This document shows positions 59,114 through 64,000 of a stretch of 64,000 nt of DNA, piece by piece; position 1 is the stretch's first letter, and each line of letters opens with the position of its first letter. Origin of the DNA: Petrolisthes cinctipes (Eukaryota; Arthropoda; Malacostraca; Decapoda; Porcellanidae). The DNA is taken from assembly GCA_033782935.1 (NCBI GenBank), contig JAWQEG010004784.1, positions 33,501-97,500 on the forward strand, in the 5' to 3' direction. A model generated the notes under the pieces. The model did not search any database. It saw only the letters and a list, made by a program, of their open reading frames with translations, and was not told the DNA's origin. Position numbers and translations under genes: made by a program.

Positions 59114-59432
59114 TGTGAAAAGGATACGTATTTTCCAACTGATGATCCAAACCTTTTGCCTCTTTCTACAGTCGACGCTGCAGTATTATGGAAGCATTTT
59201 GTCTTCATTCATCTTGATCAGGCAGCCCCACTTCATATAAATAATGGAATAATTAGGTACCATGCTCGTGAGGATCGTACATTAGGATAATACAGAAATA
59301 CTTTGTCGATTGGATGCATTATTGAACTAAGTCCAAGGTCTCGCAAAGTGGAAATATAGTTTATGCGATATATATGGGATAGAAATGTTCTGTATTGATT
59401 TCCGTAGCAAAAAATTTATAAATGAATAAGGT

Positions 59433-59463
59433 AATGATAATAATAATAATAATAATAATAATG

Positions 59464-59494
<31 letters not shown>

Positions 59495-59505
59495 TAACAA
59501 TAATG

Positions 59506-59536
<31 letters not shown>

Positions 59537-59582
59537 TACTAGTGATAATAATAATAATAATAATAATAATAGCCCAATAATA
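59433..59582. repeat. (TAA/TGA)n trinucleotide repeat
   Basis: AATAATAAT runs with interspersed GATAATGAT variants, ~130 bp. Confidence 0.93.
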
Positions 59583-59904
59583 ATAGTAAATGAATAAATA
59601 CAAAATATTTTATTCTTGCATATGTTATTCTTGCGATTTATTTGCGTTCTCATGGTCTTTTATAAAACTTGTCATTTGCTCTTTCATACTGCTAAAACTT
59701 TGTGTATGCATTTCCATATTGCAGTGTTAAGCCAATATTTGCTTTTCCAGAATGTATCCACACCCAGAATTTATGTTTCAGTATTGTGTTCTGCCAGTAT
59801 TTGCTCTTCAGTAATGTTTAGTAAGGATACACCTGCTTTAGGCACGTGGTATTTTTGTAGACAATTTTTGTGTCTACTTCAGTAAAAGAGAAATTGATCA
59901 TTGG

Positions 59905-59915
59905 CTGTGTGTGGT

Positions 59916-59948
<33 letters not shown>

Positions 59949-60011
59949 GATAAAGAGATAAAGGAGGGGATGAAACTGTCTTGGTGGCCTAACTATGGTC
60001 CCTGAACTGTG

Positions 60012-60051
<40 letters not shown>
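59905..60051. repeat. (GT)n and (GA)n microsatellites
   Basis: GT-rich run at 59905-59949, then (GA)n at 60015-60051 after a 60-bp spacer. A matching (TC)n lies at 60184-60207. Confidence 0.9.
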
Positions 60052-60054
<3 letters not shown>

Positions 60055-60429
60055 GGAGGGAGGGAGTGAGAAGGCCTTGGTGGTCTGACTTGGGTCTCTT
60101 TAGTGTTTGCTCAATGCCTTGCCCGTGTCCCGATACTCGCCTTAACTCCACACTCGCACGCCAGTCCTCCATCCATGCTCATACTCTCTCTCTCTCTCTC
60201 TCTCTCAGATAGTCTTACAGCCACACAAAGCCTTTTGTATTCTTCCTAAATGGAGTACGGTACATAGTTTCACACAAACACAATAGCACTCACATAGCCT
60301 TAACCTGTTGGACCTGTTTATTGGAAGTATTTAGTCTCAGTAGTCATTTGTAAAATCTAAGATTTAACAGACGGCATTCAAGCGAGGTAGGCATTTTAGA
60401 CCATGTTGGCTCCACCACTGAGTTTACAG

Positions 60430-61065
60430 CAGGGATGCACAACCTTTTGGGCTCCTCGGGCCACATGATCAAACTTAAAACTCACTGAGGGCCGCAAGAT
60501 GTATGTTAAGCAAAAATGTAGACATTTTAGGTGCTTAATGGTAAAAATATAGTACTTAATGACTTAATCCATTACGTTACAAAACTATGATTAATCCTTA
60601 TCTGGCATACATGATGTTCGTGTATCCTGAGACCTTCAGAGACTGGTATTAACTATTGACTTGAAGGATGATATTAAACTCGTAGGGTTTCTCCTGCACT
60701 TCATTCAAGGGAACCGGGGAATATATACAGGACAGTGTACAGAGCACCTTGTGGTCGTGGTGCTGACACAGGTAAGAGTGGCTCACCCTTCACCCTTACA
60801 TAAACATACTCTTACATTTTTTCTGGAACGAGGGGTTGCCAGCGAGACATCAAATATATCATAAATACATATTATATGACATTATTTACCCACACATGAC
60901 ACAGTCTTCTTAATGCGATTTTTGACACTGTGATTCATATAGACAAGCTTCTTTTTGTTCGGTTGAAACTTTGTTATTGTTATTTTTTACCATTTATTAC
61001 CTACTAAGGGCCGCCAGACCGTTGCTTGAGGGTCACATGCTGTCCCCGCTGGTTGTGCATCCCTG
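60430..61065. mobile_element. hAT-like non-autonomous element, 636 bp
   Basis: Left end CAGGGATGCACAACCTTTTG, inverted right end CAGGGATGCACAACCAGCGG: 15 identical bases. Subterminal GGGCCACATGATC and GGCCGCCAGACC resemble the …GGGCCACA… motif of Charlie-type hAT elements. Flanks TTTACAG and TTTAAAG are an imperfect duplication of about hAT size. No transposase frame. Confidence 0.75.
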
Positions 61066-61179
61066 TTTAAAGGATGACACTAACAATATTCACCCTGTTA
61101 ACGTACACTGACCGTATTCACCCTGTTAACATGCTATATTTTAGGAAAAACGACAATTCGGCGAGTTTAGTACAATGTT

Positions 61180-61324
61180 TTGTACAATGTGATGTAATAA
61201 GAAGATTGGAGGTTAGTGAGTCAGTCAAACATTGCCATGAAACACCACCTATAGTCCAATATGGAATGATCTTGTTTCGTGGCATAGTCAGGAGGAATCA
61301 CATACACGATCACAGGGTCCTTAA
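61180..61324. mobile_element. TTAA hairpin MITE, copy 5 (subfamily 2)
   Basis: Inverse orientation of copy 3: GGAGGTTAGTGAGTC, CAAACATTGCCATGAAAC, then TTTCGTGGCATAGTCAGGAG, ending CACAGGGTCCTTAA with TTAA at 61321-61324. The left end is decayed. Confidence 0.68.
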
Positions 61325-61490
61325 CTACGATACAAGTTCTTTTATTAGCCTTATTTAACCTAACCAAATATGAATAGTTGTTCCGACAACGGTAAGAATG
61401 TTAAAACTATTAGATGTTTATGAATTCTAGTACAGCATTAAATACGGTAATACTTTCCTGCTTCAGTCCGTTGTGAAATTGGCTCTGGGT

Positions 61491-61653
61491 TCTCCTGATA
61501 GTGACGTGTATAAATAAAGTGTCGTCATCTATTGGGATAGAAAAGAAGCTACCAACACCATGAAGCTCCACTGTCTCATCTAGTGCAACACCCAATAATC
61601 TCGGGGCCTCGCAAGAGTTACGGGCTACTGACAACCTACAGTCCAGAGGTTGA
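61491..61653 (-). pseudogene. Protein-coding repeat relic R1, copy 2
   Basis: The minus strand from 61634 is open and encodes SVARNSCEAPRLLGVALDET followed by VELHGVGSFFSIPIDDDT. It aligns with 43521-43685 on the + strand. A T run (A run on the + strand, 61656-61670) borders it. The frame continues to 61410 without similarity to the other copy. Confidence 0.55.
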
Positions 61654-64000
61654 TAAAAAAAAAAAAAAATCTGCGCTTAAACATTCTATTGATTAAAAGG
61701 TGTGAAAAAGGAAAACTCGATCCAGGATTGTATGTAAACAAATTACAAACAGCGTGACAGAGGCAGACGCCATGCAGGTTATGTTATGCAATGTCGCTAA
61801 TAACTTTGTATTGACAGTATGTGTAGATTTACGGTTTATCTTCCATGATGACTCTACTTTACTATAAGCTCTACAACAAAATACTGTATATACTTTAGCA
61901 CGTATTACATTATTCCCTTTAAGCTTTTCAAGGTCATTCACTTACCCTGTACCACAACACACACACACACGCCTGTCTTTCATTCACACCAGCACCCATC
62001 CAAACCATTGAAGCAAGACATCCGGACTATTAACGTGATTAATGGAGTAGTTGTCCCTCTGGCTGTGATGATGAATGGCACGTGGGCTGGGAGGGAAAGG
62101 AAGCGATCACGCTAACTAAACCCATCCACCCACCCACCTCGGTATGTGTATCAAGTTCTCACCAGTCAGTCGTTTAGGCTAGTCAGCCTATTGAACTTTA
62201 AGGTGATGGTGGTGGTGTTGGTGGTATTTAGTGGCCCTTGTTTCCTGTGTGTGTGTGTGTGTGCGTGTTGGGTATATACAAGGATTCTAGTAGCCTACTG
62301 GGAGAAGGATAGGCCACTCTTATGGGAGTTTTGGTCGTCGCGGTACAGCAGAGTCACCTACCGGCGAATGGGAATCACTAACAGCTGGCACTTTTGACTT
62401 ACACAGCAGCGGTGGTCGTTTTTTTTAATTTTTTGGGTTTGAAGTTGATTTTGTGACTGAAATGGGGATTACTGACTGCTCAACATTAAACTGTTCCATC
62501 AACTCTAAGTGAAATAAGGACATATCAATTTTCCGCTAAAAACTAGCAAGCTTCGGAGTACAGAATTGATTGATTGTTATAGGCTACAGAATTAATTTAA
62601 TATTAACTAGTGTTAAATGATGATACCTTATCCTTTAGCGAGCTACGAAGTACAGATGACTTATTGTGATAGTTCTACGGTATTCATATTGGTGGTAATG
62701 ACATTGATATTAACTGGTGTCAGATGTTTTCTATTTTCTTAAGTACTGTACTGTAGTCTGTATATCTATTTGATCCTGTTAGGATGGAGTATTGCATACT
62801 GTATATATTTTCCTTACCCCCAAACTGAAACTATGGCTTCAGGCTTGCAGTCAACAAAATATAATGAAAGTAACTCCTGATTTGCTCAGAAAGAAAGCAA
62901 AACATAATTGATTCTAAAACACATATAACAACTCCTAATAGTAAAGTTATACATGCTCTCATGTACTGGTGATAACAATACGATACTGTACGTACTGAAT
63001 AATTATACAAGGTAGATGAATATACCTCTCCTTAAGGGTACAGAAAAGTTTGGAAACATTAACCATTTAAAAGCCAGTCATATATGTTTTCGTATTCCGA
63101 CCAGGACCAGACGATTTCTTGTTGAACTGATGCAAACATAAAGTCATAATTTAGACTGTACCATGATGATTTCGTATTAGGCTATATATGTTTGCTTTAG
63201 GAGAAACCACTGACGATCTGATGGTAAACATTTTCTGTACAAAATAATTCTATTGACAATTTGAGCTGAGAATGGGAGGAAGAGATAGAGAAGATACATA
63301 GCAGGGAACAATAACAAAAGGAAAATATAAGGAGATAAAAGAGCAAATGGAATAATAAGTGGTAGAGAGATAGAGGGAATGAGAGGTTAAAGAAAAAGAA
63401 AAAAGTACAGGAGGTCTATACATGTAAGAGAGAAAGAGACACGAACTTAACTTGTCCTGGTGAAGGTTCGACTGGCTCCCTATTCAAAGTTAAAGGCGAG
63501 ACAGAGACCTGAAATATTGAAGTCCATTGCCGAACACCGTGTGTATCTTTGTGCATCTGACATATAGGAATGCTCCAAGTCAAAACCCCATTGCAGGGAC
63601 TTGACACACGACCCAAAATGTGATCGCAGAGGTTTGTATAGATATATTTTCTATAGTCAGCACGACGATATGGATTGATAATGACTACAAGAGAGAGAAA
63701 GATGCGGAGAAGACTTTGAATGTATGGAGTGTGCATGCTTGTGTCTCTGTGTATGTATGTATGTATGCGTAGAAATGTTGAGCGGACGACCTCTTGCCCT
63801 CCAGCCTCCAGGTAGCCAGGTGTGTGGGTGGGTGTGTCCAGGTAGTGAGGTGTGTGGGTGGGGAGGTAGGGTAAGGTGTTCCTATCGGTGCCTTGGTGCA
63901 GTATCGACACCAGCCATGGCATAATGTAGTCGGTGTGGGAGTGGATGAGGCGGGTCACTTCACACCTTCCTATAACCCTCCAACTCACACCCATGCACCC
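61654..64000. other. Noncoding, nothing firm
   Basis: Contains small CA, GT and TATG repeats. A 192-codon minus-strand frame (63416-63994) reaches almost to the window edge. It has no domain I recognise, and part of it is repeat-derived (THTPHYLDTPTHTPGYL from duplicated GGTAGTGAGGTGTGTGGGTG-type sequence), so I do not call it a gene. Confidence 0.4.

Noticed and set aside
63416..63994. 192-codon minus-strand frame at the window edge as a gene
   Set aside because: Partly built from a duplicated GGTGTGTGGGTGG-type block and CATA repeats; no family recognised and no splice or signal evidence.

Overview
This is a eukaryotic window: two protein genes are split by GT-AG introns, and most of the rest is AT-rich intron or intergenic DNA full of transposon remnants and very long dinucleotide microsatellites. 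Arthropod is the best fit, and the microsatellite load and LINE types suggest a crustacean, probably a decapod. That placement is inference; no ribosomal or mitochondrial marker is present.

Layout: (1) 1-3847 holds the 3' part of SF3A3 (SF3a60, a U2 snRNP splicing factor), three exons on the + strand. An inverted-repeat transposon (5-1297) lies in its upstream intron. (2) 3848-7548 is intergenic, with a degenerate purine-rich minisatellite split by a SINE-like insertion. (3) 7549-24394 is a complete leprecan-type prolyl 3-hydroxylase gene. I resolve 13 coding exons that join in frame to 668 codons, with a signal peptide, four CxxxC motifs and the H553/D555/H625/R635 catalytic set. Its introns carry at least four LINE fragments, a pogo-type transposon, a pogo-like MITE, two TTAA hairpin MITEs and a nested SINE. 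(4) 24395-31692 is intergenic, with two more SINE-like copies, a perfect-TIR MITE and a G-rich block. (5) 31693-31867 looks like the first coding exon of a secreted or membrane protein whose remaining exons I cannot place. A second candidate exon, on the minus strand, ends at 38011. (6) 38640-40240 is a decayed Jockey/CR1-like reverse transcriptase. (7) 42.7-60.2 kb is dominated by microsatellites and polypyrimidine tracts, with a hAT-like element at 60.4-61.1 kb.

The two recognised genes are co-oriented but functionally unrelated: nuclear pre-mRNA splicing versus collagen modification in the ER. The most interesting structure is a retroposon system. Four ~550-bp elements with a fixed 5' end, plus three short elements of unrelated body, all share a 3' end running into (CAA)n and are flanked by 11-15-bp target-site duplications. 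A second notable family is a set of ~150-170-bp hairpin elements bounded by TTAA. A third is a pair of protein-coding relics on opposite strands (43.5 kb and 61.5 kb) that diverge mostly by conservative substitutions and match no family I recognise.
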